Source: Chaenocephalus aceratus
Taxonomy: Eukaryota > Chordata > Actinopteri > Perciformes > Channichthyidae
Assembly (NCBI GenBank): GCA_023974075.1
Contig: CM043789.1
Location: forward strand, 38,875,613-38,939,612
Length of the DNA: 64,000 bases
Direction: 5' to 3'
Both the position numbers and the translations under genes were made by a program. The notes under the pieces were generated by a model, which saw nothing but the letters and a program-made list of their open reading frames with translations, was not told the origin of the DNA and ran no database searches. Positions 47,640-58,657 of the stretch are shown piece by piece. Position 1 is the stretch's first letter. Each line of letters opens with the position of its first letter.

Positions 47640-49640
47640 TTCACATGACGGTTCACACCACAGCCCTGAACAGCTCTAGGTCAAATCTGATGTTACTTAA
47701 TTTGGCGTTACCATGGCAACGGATCCTTCGCCATAAACAACGGTGTCGCTGTAAATCCAATGGACACGGTCCCATCGTCCCCCAATCTTCACTTTTATAT
47801 CACTGGTCCATGCCTCAACAGCTCCAAGTGAAATCTGAAATCTCAACGTATGCCGTTTCCATGGAAACGGCATCCCTCGCCAAAACATCCGATGTTGTTG
47901 TAAGTCAATGGAAAATCGTCCAAACAGCACCAGACTTCAGACTATCATTAATGGTCCGGCCCTCAACAGCTCTACGTGAAATCTGAAATCTCAACGTATG
48001 CCGTTTCCATGGCAACGCATTCCTCGCCGTCAAACATCATGTTGTCGTAATTCAATGGTAAAGGTTCTAAAAACCACCAGACTTCAGACTATCATCAATG
48101 GTCCGGCCCTCAACAGCCCTACGTGAAATCGGAAATCTCAATGTATGCCGTTTCCATGGCAACGCATCCCCCGCCAAAAAATCCGATGTTGTTGTAAGTC
48201 AATGGAAAATCGTCCAAACACCACCAGACTTCATATGATGGCTAATGGTCCGGCCCTCAACAGCTCTATGTCAATTATGGGATGTCATCATTTGGCGTTG
48301 CCATGGCAACGCATCCCTCGCCGTCAAACATCATGTTGTCGTAATTCAATGGAAAATCATCCAAACACCACCATACTTCAGACTATCATCAATGGTCCGG
48401 CCCTTAACAGCCCTACGTGAAATCGGAAATCTCAATGTATGCCGTTTCCATGGCAACGCATCCCCCCCCCAAAAAATCCCATGTTGTTGTAAGTCAATGG
48501 AAAATTGTCCAAACAGCACCAGACTTCAGACTATCATCAATGGTCCGGCCCTCAACAGCTCTACGTGAAATCGGAAATCTCAATGTATGCCGTTTCCATG
48601 GCAACGCTTCCCTCGCCATAAACGACGGTGTCGCTGTAAATCCAATGGACACGGTCCCAACGTCCCCCAATCTTCACTTTTATATCACCGGTCCATGCCT
48701 CAACAGCTCCAAGTTAAATCTGAAATCTCACTGTATGCCGTTTCCATGGCAACGCGTCCCTCGCCGTGAAACACGGTGTTGTCCTAATTCAATGGAAAAG
48801 GTTCCAAACGGCACCAGACTTCATATGATGGCTGATGGTCCATGCCTCAACAGCTCCAAGTGAAATCTGAAATCTCAACGCATGCCGTTTCCATGGAAAC
48901 GCCAAAAAATACGATGTTCTTGTAAGTCAATGGAAAATCGTCCAAACAGCACCAGACTTCAGACTATCATTAATGGTCTGGCCCTCAACAGCTCTACGTG
49001 AAATCAGAAATCTCAATGTATGCCGTTTCCATGGCAACGCATCCCCCGCCAAAAAATACGATGTTGTTGTAAAAATCATCCAAACACCACCAGACTTCAG
49101 ACCATCATTAATGGTCCGGCCCTCAACAGCTCTATGTCAATTATGGGATGTCATCATATGCCGTTGCCATGGCAACAGATCCCTCGCCATGAAACACGGT
49201 GTCGCTGTTACTCCTATGCTTGCAACGCCACCAGACTTCAGATGACAGTTAATGGTCTGGCCCTGAACCCCTCAATATGACAATAGTGAGTTTTCCTCAA
49301 AAGCTGTTGCCATGGCAACACATTCCTTGCTGTTAAGCACAATATTGCTACAACTGCTGTGTAAATGGTAAAAAAGTGTTCAAATGTCACATGTGTGCTA
49401 ACCGTCAAGCCCTCGACACATATGTGTCAGTTTTGAGATTTCGTCAAATGTCGTTGCTCTGGTAACAAAATCGCCGTGAAACACGGTTTTCTCATAACTC
49501 CAGTTAACATGCTCCAAACGGCCCAACACTTCACAGGTTTGATAACGATGCAGCCCTCAACACATCTAAGCATCTTATGGGGTGTCATCATATGCCGTTG
49601 CCATGGCGACAGATCACCCGCCATCAAACGGGTGATTCTG
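47640..49640 (+). repeat. Tandem array, ~147-bp unit, each with an RFX X-box palindrome
   Basis: Every unit has the order TGCCGTTTCCATGGCAACGC, then CCTCGCC, a GTTGTCGTAATTCAATGG-like stretch, CCAGACTTCA and CCTCAACAGCTC. The palindrome starts at 47707, 47855, 48003, 48150, 48297, 48444, 48592, 48740, 48887, 49025, 49163, 49306, 49453 (degenerate) and 49597. Spacings are 147-148 bp for the first eight intervals, then 138, 138, 143, 147 and 144. Three copies are exactly GTTGCCATGGCAAC, the optimal RFX-family site; six are GTTTCCATGGCAAC. The array has no coding meaning; open frames across it are repeat artefacts. Confidence 0.92.
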
Positions 49641-49929
49641 TTATTATTGTGTTACTGCCGTAACTCCTAAATATTTTGTCCGATCGGCCGAGTCCTCGAG
49701 ACACCTAGACACGTCGACGTGCGGACAACAGCCTGCGGAATGTCGAAGACCCGCTCAACGCTGCTTGCAGCTTTAATTATTATTATTATTTGATCGGGAA
49801 CACTATAAGATCAGACTTGTACTCTCTTTACAATCATATTGCTGCTTAGCTTAGCTTGACTTAGCTTAGCGTGTAAACATAGCTTGTTCATTTAGTTTAT
49901 TTTCACTTTTATTGACATACCTTCTTTAA

Positions 49930-50275
49930 AGGTGGGGTAGGTAAGTTTGAGAAACCGGCTCGAGATCGCTAGAATTTGAAAATACACAACCGGAGAAAAT
50001 CTGCCACTTCCTTACAGAGCCCCTCCTCCAACACACACGAACGCGCACATGACCAATGAGGGCACGAGATAAGTTTGTGCCCCGATGGAAGGCTGACAGG
50101 CAGGTAGGCCATTTGTACTTTTTACAGTATTACGGCTTCCACAGATGAAATTTTTTTATGGATTTTTTGTCAAAGCACTTCAGATATTCTTTGCTATCGG
50201 GATGTTAAGAGCATTCCATGGAATATAACAAAAAGTGTATCTCGAGCCGGTTTCTGAAACTTACCTACCCCACCT
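49930..50275. mobile_element. TTAA-flanked MITE, copy 2
   Basis: 346 bp between TTAA at 49926-49929 and 50276-50279. Terminal arms are AGGTGGGGTAGGTAAGTTTG and, on the other strand, AGGTGGGGTAGGTAAGTTTC. It is nearly identical to 12132-12510 over most of its length but lacks about 30 bases in the middle, where copy 1 has TTAGCCGGACCGGCTCAG. Confidence 0.88.
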
Positions 50276-50388
50276 TTAAGGAATGTGTCTGGCAAACAAC
50301 TCTCTGGGGTAACATTGACCAGGGAAGCTGGAGGGTAACTTTCCAAATCCAATAAAGGACAGGAAAAAGTCAAACGGTCCGTCTACAC

Positions 50389-51765
50389 CAGGGGTGCCCA
50401 ACCAGTCGATCGCGGGGAGATTCCCAGTCGATCGCGAGATGTGTCTAAAAATAGAACAACAATATTCAGTTTTATCGTTAATGTTCTATAACATAATCTT
50501 CCTGTGCCAGAATAATGCACTTGAACGCATCAAAGCTTTGTGATTGGCCGGCGTGACCCCATGTGTCGGGGCGTGACTTGTGGGCAGTGGATACTAGTTC
50601 GCTGATGTTGTCCGTGTCAACAGGAGTGACAGTCCGCACACACACAAGACCGCAATGGCAGAAGCAAAAAAGCCCCAAATATATAATTTTCACTCCGAGT
50701 GGGAGGATGATTATTTTTGTATCTATTCCAATTCATAGTCCATCTGTCTCATCTGCAATGCGAGCGTGGCTTTATCGAAGAAGGGTAATTTAGGAGCGGC
50801 ATTTCAAAACAGTGCACAAACGCTACGAGACGGAATTCCCTCCTCATTCTGCCCTAAACTCCAAAAGGGGAGGGGCCTGAGAGGACAGCTAAATGCACAG
50901 CAGTCCATTTTCACCAGGCCCAACAACAAGAGCAAGGCTGCTACCAGAGCATCTTAACGTGTCAGTCACGTTCTTGCGAAACACATGACGTCTTTCAAAG
51001 ACGGCGAAGTTGTGAAAGAAGCATTCCTGGAGGCTGCTGACGTGCTTTTGGGGGACAGTAAAAATAACAGTACCATTTCAACAGGTTTTTCATATAATAA
51101 AAACTCAAGTTAGATATCATTATTAATCAGCTGTAAGTTTTAGTTTGTTTGAACTTATTCATTATAAGTATTGTACAAAATGGTATAAGAATGCAAACAT
51201 TAAGATCTGTTCTGTTTAAATTGATTATAGTTTATTATCAATTCAGGTTAAGAAACTAGTGTTGCTTGCATCCTATTTTAAAAGGCATTTATTTTTATAC
51301 TCGACTAAAATGCAACAAAAAAAGGGTTTGATTCTATTAATTTTGTCTTTTTTATTGCACTTTGGCAGCAGATTCCTGTGTAGCTTCAGATCTGAGTTGT
51401 CTTATTAGTAAGCCTAATTTATACTTTTGTAGCAACACTATTTTTATATAATGGCAAAGAAAGGGTTCAGAGTCTTTTCTTTTTTCCCTGTGTCATATGT
51501 GAATAAACTCTGTATCAACAACACTGTTGTGTAACTTCAGTAAAATACTTGTATGTGTGTAGATTAGAAAGAGGTAAGATAAAGGATCTGCAGTATTTTA
51601 TGAAGTATTCATCGTACGAAGGTCAGTTTTATACAAGTAGAAGTGTGTATTTACCTGGTAGTAGGCTGTCAGTAATGGCTATGCCTCTCTATTTGGACTG
51701 GTAGATCTCGGCAGACTGGCTACTTTAAAAGTAGCTCTCGGTTCAAAAAAGGTTGGGCACCCCTG
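50389..51765 (+). mobile_element. hAT transposon, deletion derivative (GTF2IRD2/ZBED-like)
   Basis: 1377 bp with ends CAGGGGTGCCCAACCAGTCG and, on the other strand, CAGGGGTGCCCAACC. The exact 8-bp duplication GTCTACAC lies at 50381-50388 and 51766-51773. The left subterminal region repeats CAGTCGATCGCG. A transposase N-terminal remnant follows at 50655; the second half is non-coding and AT-rich. Confidence 0.93.
50655..51060 (+). pseudogene. hAT transposase N-terminal remnant with C2H2/BED-like finger
   Basis: From ATG 50655 the frame reads MAEAKKPQIYNFHSEWEDDY, then after stops and shifts SICLICNASVALSKKGNL, RHFKTVHKRYETEFP, QQSIFTRPNNKSKAATRAS, and an AEV.KEAFLEAADVL-like end. The CLICNAxVAL...RHFxTxH pattern is the finger found in hAT-derived proteins such as GTF2IRD2 and ZBED5. 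Several frameshifts and the missing catalytic domain show it is inactive. Confidence 0.8.
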
Positions 51766-51773
51766 GTCTACAC

Positions 51774-53725
51774 ACTGATGGCATCCAGGATATGCCATCA
51801 GCAATGTTCCCTTTTTGTTTGAACCAGTATGGCCATAACTTGATGTAGAGGTCAGGTTTACTTTATGACCTTTTAAGCACTCCACTGAACCTCCACACTC
51901 ATACTCTCCACCCTTACATAAATGCATCGCATGAAGCTGTGCTATGTTTCTGACTGCAGAGACAACCAGACAAAGCATGCCAGGCTTTCTTGGCCCCTTC
52001 ATCCATAAAACAAACGTCTAGTATTGTGGCTGCCATGGCATCAGAAAACCTACAGTAGATTGAAAGCAGTTCTTACCCAGAACAATCCCTCTCCAGGCAG
52101 TTGTGATTGATTGCCCATGTGTGGGATGCTAATGCTAATGTTTGTACGGAATCTGGTGAATGCAAACAAGCAATCTGCTGTACGTCTTAGATTGGCACCT
52201 GTGGTCCCAGCTTGTGTGAGCAAACGAACAACAACACATCTCCATCTGAGCCCGTCTCCCGTGTGACTGCTTGATGTTTACACCCATCATGCCCCGTTAA
52301 TTACCTGCATTTCCCTGGAGCATTCACTTACACCCCGAGTGATAACTGCCATAAAAGAACGGCATGATCGTAAATTGATCTTATCTTGTAATCGCCTTAA
52401 TTGCCTTGTAATGCTTTGAGGATTACCTGCCTTGTTCCTGGTGATTCTTAATCTCTTGACTTCAAAACAAAAGACAGACAGTATGTAAAACAATGCCTGA
52501 TATGAAAGAGGGGAGGCTTCCCCCCGCTGTGGGTCGAGGCATCTTCACGCAAGTACTCCGCACGGAATAACAAGTGGCTGCTGGGAAAGCCTTTGTTGTG
52601 CCACGATGGGGAATAGGGGTATGACTTAGATCCACACGATAGCTTGTGGGCCGTGGCTACACTCAATTTCTGCCGGGGAATTCAGAAACCACCATTGCTT
52701 TCAGCACAAGCATTAATAATGTCTGCTTACCAAAACCCCAGAAAGAAAACGGTGGTGATATATTTTCAATGAATGGTTGAATTGATTGATTTTATGCAGA
52801 GAATCAGCACATGTATATAACTCGGTGGCTGTGACTGGCTGCGGTTATCAAGTGTTGACTCCAGTCTGTCAGACTGATGCAGGCACACGGGGACCCGGTC
52901 TTATCATTACCGTAAGAATGTGACAAATAGAGATTCAATCGCATACGCCTTTTGTTTGGATGGTTTTACATTTTTATCGCTCGCACATGGAGCCTGTCTG
53001 ACCGAACCCTCACGCACAGGCTTCAGGCCTCCCGTTCCCTCGCAGCCTCTCCGTTATCTGGCTCTGAAGCCACGACTGTATGTCACACACATGGGTCATA
53101 TGACCACGGGGTTTTGCCACATAGTACATCATCTTTACAGCTTACTTTCTGTCCATCTGCTTTTCATCAGACAGCTGTTTGCACAAGATTTTTTACAGAC
53201 CACAGTAGGATCGGGTCTCCGTTCAAAATCCGCAAACGGATTGTCGCATTACAGATTATCAGGTGAAAATAGAATTCATATGGAGGCAGTGATTGAAAAT
53301 GTGTGGTTCATAGGAAACTGCTGATGAGGTGTCGCTTCCGAGCAAGAAAGAACGGTTAAAAGGCGATCGTGAAATGTGGTACTGGAAGTTGAGAGGATGT
53401 CAGATGTCTGTTTCTTATTTGCTCATAATACATTAACACACGTGTGCATGGGCTTATTGCTTTGCAGCCATCACTGTAGGCCTCAGATATGTTACGACAG
53501 GGGAAACACGATATGGTGATAACCCAGTTTACAATGTACTACAGTAAACTACAGTATGTATATCCTTTATTAGAGTTCACATGTTCACAGACAGCCCAAA
53601 ATTGCACAGTGAATAACAACCTTAGCTAGTCAACCTATGCTTAAAAATAAGTTTGTATGATAATAACATATTTTTATGAATGTCGGATTTTCGTTCGCAG
53701 TAAGTAAAAAAAAAATGCTTACATT
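51774..53725. other. Intergenic region; possible enhancer at 52.29-52.47 kb
   Basis: No gene or repeat recognised. The 52.29-52.47 kb part has an unbroken run of AT-core words (GTTAATTACCTGCATTTCCC, CGTAAATTGATCTTATCTTG, CGCCTTAATTGCCTTGTAAT, GAGGATTACCTGCC) resembling conserved developmental non-coding elements. Open frames at 52.9-53.3 kb lack family features. Confidence 0.3.
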
Positions 53726-53730
53726 TACGA

Positions 53731-53999
53731 CAGGGCGACTGTGGCTGCGAGGGAGTGTGGTCGTCTTTCAACCAGATCTGTTCGATCCCAGCCCGTGCAG
53801 TCAACATGTCGATGTATCCTTGGGCAAGATACTTAACCCTGAGTTGCTCCCGATGGCCAACGGTGTGTGAATGTTAGGTCCTAGAGCAAGTGGTACTGCT
53901 CTGTATGAATGGGTGAATGACATGTAGTATGTAAAGCGCCTTGAGGGGTCGTAAAGACTGGATAAAGCGCTATATAAGTACAGTCCATTTACCATTTAC
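53731..53999 (+). mobile_element. tRNA-derived SINE with L2-type tail
   Basis: A pol-III B-box match GTTCGATCCC lies at 53780-53789, with a degenerate A-box region about 45 bases upstream (GGCTGCGAGGGAGTGTGG). Then come a central domain (CCTTGGGCAAGATACTTAAC, GAGTTGCTCCCGATGGC), GAATGGGTGAATGACATGTA, and the 3' tail TGTAAAGCGCCTTGAGGGGT, AAAGCGCTATATAAGTACAG, CCATTTACCATTTAC. The order tRNA head, core, L2-like tail is that of an abundant teleost SINE family. Confidence 0.88.
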
Positions 54000-55014
54000 A
54001 TGCTGCATTGCAGAAACGTTCCTCCCTCATCCCTATCATGACATCGAATCAATCCATGATTGGCAGATGAGAAGTGAATAAATGGTCAATTAATTTGCTA
54101 ATAGGTATATTTACCAATTTGGATGGAAATTGTGGATTGTGGTAACATCCATGGATCACATTTAGCATCATTCTCTTGGGACGATGAATGTCTAGACGAC
54201 AGCAATCGATGTAACAGTGGCTGAGATATTTCACTAATAGCTTGACATATTAACCTCAAAGGTGTGCTGGTGGAAAGTTCTTGGGAGCATGAACTTAACA
54301 GCAAGTCAATCCATCCACAGTTATTTCAGTCTGAAGCAGTGTGGTGAACCAACCCACATTCCCACCCTCAACTTTGTCTTGCCTTTCTTTAATGGCAGCA
54401 TCTTTCACTGTCACTACAATGCCTGACGTTATCATGTTGCGCAGTTACTGTTTACATTATTCCAACGTTAGATAGTAACTCTAAAGCCATTCGTTGACCA
54501 ACAGCTTGTTTTTCACTTAAACTGCGCGATACATCACAACTTATCTTCACCTGATAGTCTAACGATAATACACCGGGTCAGCACAGTTTCATTCTGGTCA
54601 GATTCCAGTTAAAAAGTCCATTTAAAGGGAACCCATTACAGCCACATCATTGTTCCTGAGATGTGCAACATGCAGCCGTGATAACAGAGCCCTGATAAAT
54701 CCTGCGCTGATTGAAAACAGTGAACCCTACACCTCTGGTTGTTGTCTGGAAATGGAGAGCCGGAGACTTTGTTTGGCTGACCTTTCCCATCATTAATCAG
54801 CGGGGCCAGGCGCGACTCTGCGTGTGTCTGACATGCCGCCCCAAACAACGCCGCGCTACAGTTAAGCCTTCAAATACCACACAGACAATTTCTAATCAAT
54901 GTTAGCATGCTAATGAGATACGAGTGAGCCAAGAGGTCATTCCTGTCCGAGATCTGGGCGATGGCTCGCTAACCTCTGTTTCCACTTTATAATCCACTAT
55001 CCATGACAGTATTT
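54000..55014. other. Intergenic region, no gene recognised
   Basis: No coding, RNA or mobile feature was recognised; only short open frames without domain features. Confidence 0.5.
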
Positions 55015-55283
55015 CTCTCTCCCACAAGACATCCGCAATATGGACTCACTCCCAACCTTCAAATCCAGCCTGAAAACACACCTTTTTAAACTGGCGTATT
55101 CCATTTCTTAATCTCTGCTAAACTGATTGTTGTTTTTAAGTCTCTGTTTTTTAAGTATTTTTTAAGTCTTGTATTACTGTGTGCTCTTCTTTGTTGCTTG
55201 TTTTTAATTATGCTCTGTAAGGTGTCCTTGAGAGCTTTGAAAGGCGCCCATAAATAAAATGCATTATTATTATTGTTAGTATT
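55015..55283 (+). mobile_element. L2-like LINE 3' end
   Basis: The frame at the start reads LPQDIRNMDSLPTFKSSLKT then HLFKLAYSIS and a stop, the C-terminal ending of L2-type ORF2. The 3'UTR has several TTTTTAAGT units and ends CTCTGTAAGGTGTCCTTGAG, AGGCGCCCATAAATAAAATG and ATT repeats. It is strongly 5'-truncated. Confidence 0.85.
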
Positions 55284-56929
55284 TAGAGGTACTACTTTCT
55301 TCTTTTAACAGTATAAGGTGCCTTTCTTAGATCAATGATGTCATGCTACGTCTAATGTTGGCAACGTGAAGACTTTTGATATTGAATACACAGTCAAGAG
55401 CTCATCCACTTTTAAAATAGGATTCAGATCATTTGGAAAGTATACCACATCTGATCGGCCAAAGTGTTACTCTGATTCTGCGGTCGCATGTACACCATCT
55501 GGTTGCATTTTCTGAAACAGGTCCAGAAAGCACATTAGAAGAGGAAGGTTCTCCTCTTTCTTTGGATTATTTTCACCGCCATACTTGGAAAGTAACCGTT
55601 GACCCCCCCAACCTTACAACGTCATGCATTGCTCTGCATCTGCCCTTGGGCCATCATTGACAGAGTACCCACCATTCCCTGTAACACGAGAGGTGGCGAC
55701 TTCACCGCGGTAGAAAAGCCGGAGGGCTGAGCTATAAGAGGCGCCCCATGTCACCGAACGGGGGACTCCATGCAGGGAAGGACAGACACGAGCACGGGGA
55801 GACGCCATGGAGATCAGGGCGGCCCTTTCTGAAGGAGGATCTGCCGGCTGCCCGCAAGGAGATTAGGTTTCCCAACAACTTGTTGCCTGGTGCTAAATAA
55901 ACGCCGGCATGTCGTGTGGAGACACCCGACACCCTGGCTGAAAGGGTTGCTCACCCCGAGTTGTTCACAGCACCCACTTTCTGACCCTCCGTGTGCCCTC
56001 TTAACCCCTTCATTCCCCTTCTCTTTGCAACCTCTCATGCCCATTGCTGACCTGCCAAACAGTGCTTCCTAACTGGTAGGGCAGCGCCGTCCGTCACGAA
56101 CAAGGATGGGGTTTTTTTGTAACAGAAAGGCACTGCATCTCATTCTTGATGATTAGGCATTCAAATACTTTTTAAAGAATTGACTGCACATGTTCTGCCT
56201 GCTGTGCACTAAGCAAACTAGTGACCCTCCTCCCTATAGTGCTGCTTTGCTTCAAGACCCAAGGCACATTCCAGACGGCACATAAAGAGGCGCTTAGATT
56301 CAGAACTCCAAGGGTAGACCCTGATATTTTTCTATTGCCAAAACCATTTCACAGAGAAAAGGTCTGCCCAGTTCTACAGATCCTACTAACAGGCTTCAGC
56401 AGCACAAAGGGAATTTATCATTAAAGAAGCACAATCAATATCTCTCACTCCCTGCATGGTGGAAGCAAAGCGAGGCCCGATAGTGAGGCCCGGTGCTGAG
56501 CTCCGAGAGAGAGGGTACCAGAGGAGCTAATTAGAGTGGATGTCGGCTATCTTGTTAGCCCATATCCAGCGGTGCATGGGAATGGTGCTAATGAGGAGTG
56601 CTGTACCAACATAGACAGGCTGTTATTGCAACATGGAAGATCACTGCACTTCCTAATCTCATATGCTTGTATAATCATTCAAATAATGCATAATTGATGC
56701 TTTAATTCCCTTCTGGAGCTTCGTGTTGGCAAGCGAAGGAATTCTGCCAGCTACATGGACTAAACATGCAAGATCATGTCTGACACCATGGAGGCGCTTC
56801 AGAAATGCTCAGAACATTCCTGAGGCATGTAATTTATGCTCTTCTCAGAAACAACATTCATGTATGCATATGCAATTACTTACGAGGACATATTTTAGAT
56901 GTAATAAAACAGAATAGCCGTTTACTTCA
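55284..56929. other. Intergenic region; possible regulatory DNA at 56.53-56.72 kb
   Basis: No gene recognised. The 55.66-55.90 kb part is GC-rich with a CTATAAGAGGCGCC phrase but no supported transcript. The 56.53-56.72 kb part contains GAGCTAATTAGAGTGG and ATAATGCATAATTGATGC, enhancer-like words. (ATCA)n begins at 56929. Confidence 0.3.
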
Positions 56930-57225
56930 ATCAATCAATCAATGTTTATTTATATAGCCCAATATCACAAATGTTACATTTGTCTCAGTGGTCTTCACAG
57001 TGTGTACAGAATATCAGTATGACAATACGACACCCTCTGTCCTTAGACCCTCTGTCCTTAGACCTTCTGTCCTTAGACCCTCTGACCTTAGACCCTCACA
57101 TCGTACAAGGAAACACTTCCAGAGAAAACCCACAGTTTAAAGGGAACATGGGAGAAACCTCAGGGAGAGCAACAGAGGAGGGATCCCTCTCCCAGGACGG
57201 ACAGACGTGCAATAGATGCCGTCTG
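56930..57225 (-). mobile_element. LINE/SINE 3' end, minus strand, with a 15-bp minisatellite
   Basis: Begins with ATCA repeats and TGTTTATTTATATAGCCCAA, which on the minus strand is a typical fish retroposon tail ending TATATAAATAAACA(TTGA)n. It continues with ATCACAAATG, GTCTTCACAGTGTGTACAGA, AGGAAACACTTCCAGAGAAA and AGAAACCTCAGGGAGAGCAA. Within it, about four copies of CCCTCTGTCCTTAGA lie at 57033-57096. No coding frame remains. Confidence 0.8.
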
Positions 57226-58590
57226 TAAATTCACTGTTCATTTTGTTTGCAGACACAAGAACACGATGTTCCAAAAACACACAATCCAGTGCAGACGTGG
57301 CAAGTACTTGATACTAAACTTATACAAATTGAAAAACCTGCCTCTGAGTGAATCCTTGAGAGCTACCTCCATTGGTGATTAATCTGGTAATTACCAATTA
57401 GCCGTGGTAATGGCTTGAATCCAGGCAAGATGCTGTGCCTGTTTTATCTTCATTAGAAAGAAGCGGGCTGGAAGCAGCGAGGCCCGTTTCGACCCCTCTC
57501 TCCTGGGATATATCACTTGGCAGCAGGTCAGGCTTCATATCAGACTTAAAGTCATTCCTTTTCCCCTCCTTTCTGGTCTTGTTCTTAGAGCACATGCTTT
57601 TTACATGCTCTCTTGGGAGAGGTTAAATAGAGGTTCTCCGAAGTTTACATTTCATTAATTTGAAAGAACAGTCATAAACCAACATTAGCTGCTGTGATCG
57701 GTCTAATCAGATGTAAGGTTAATATGATAAAGAGTATATCAGCATATCTTAACCACTCAAAGCTCAGCAGGGAACTGTAATGTCAAATCTTTGCAGGGAT
57801 GGAAGTACTATTAGTAGTAGCTATTACTCCACTTTAGCTTCTTTTGCTATGGGCTTCAGTTCAATATCACTCCAGTCTGGTTTACAAAAAATAACTTTCC
57901 CATACAACAAAACTTTATTATGAATGACCTTTTTGAGGGAAGCATATTTTGTTCCTGTATTGTCTTTTATTGACAAATACGTTTCTGATCAAGGTCTGCA
58001 GGACGATGCTCTGGACGTATTGCTAAAAAAGACCCCTTTAAATACAGGACTTTTACCCAGGAGATTGCTTTTCGTGTCCCGTGTGAACCCAGAAGTCAAC
58101 TTTGTTTGAAACAGATGTCTGTGACTTCAATAAGGTTGACACAATTTTAAGCCAAACCACGATCCTTGACTAAACTTTTCCAAGCAGTTTTTGATTTGTT
58201 TTAATTTGTTCTGTTTATTGTTGAAAAGGACATTTTGTGTTCATTTTGTGCTTCATATTAGTATTTAGTGTCTCTACATGTTTACATGCTTTAATGTTCA
58301 AAAAGCTCTTTATTTCTCTCATACTGCCTGTGCTGCAGCTCCTCTTTTCACCCTCTGTCTGAAACCAGAGCCCAGTCTGCTCTGATTGGTTAGCTGGCCA
58401 GTGCTGTTGTAATTAGTCGACTGCTTAGAGATGTCCCGCCCCTTAGCCTAACCCTAACCCTATCTAGTACAATGTGTTGAAGTGCTAGCCAATAGAAGTG
58501 CAAGTGTTACATTATGATGTCACTATGTTGTTCAGGCAGGGGGAGTGTGTGGGAGAGAAAACTCCCTCTGAGGGAACTTGGGATTTTAGC
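57226..58590. other. Intergenic region; possible enhancer at 57.36-57.45 kb
   Basis: No gene recognised. The 57.36-57.45 kb part reads ATTGGTGATTAATCTGGTAA and TTACCAATTAGCCGTGGTAA, with closely packed homeodomain-type cores. A short telomere-like CCTAACCCTAACCCTA occurs at 58446-58461. Confidence 0.35.
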
Positions 58591-58657
58591 CTTTGCAGCA
58601 GGCCCGTTTCTACGGGGTGCATAAGGGTGCATTGCACCCTCAGTTGAGTCGTTTTGC

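Larger units (their letters stand above)
46743..49785. mobile_element. Large non-coding repetitive element with hairpins and X-box array
   Basis: A ~3-kb block with its own character. The left end reads GGGTCTGAGACCTAGGTCGG, then CGAAGACCCTATTG. The right end reads ATGTCGAAGACCCGCTCAAC and TTGCAGCTTTAATTATTATT. CGAAGACCC is a direct motif near both ends. The L2 tail (CTATTATTA) precedes it and ATT units follow it, so it may have inserted into the ATT tail of the L2. No open frame of interest was found. The left third holds a cluster of perfect hairpins, the rest a ~147-bp tandem array. It resembles a widespread teleost repeat but I cannot assign a class. Confidence 0.55.

Noticed and set aside
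47640..49280. Several 60-150 codon frames with recurring internal phrases
   Set aside because: They arise because the tandem unit is 147 or 148 bp long, so one frame stays open over a few units; products are repeats of the array, not a protein family.
53731..53830. tRNA-like head with B-box, considered as a tRNA gene
   Set aside because: The A-box and acceptor pairing are degenerate, and it continues directly into a SINE core and L2-type tail.
55660..55900. GC-rich stretch with CTATAAGAG, considered as a promoter
   Set aside because: No exon, donor or open frame with family resemblance follows on either strand.
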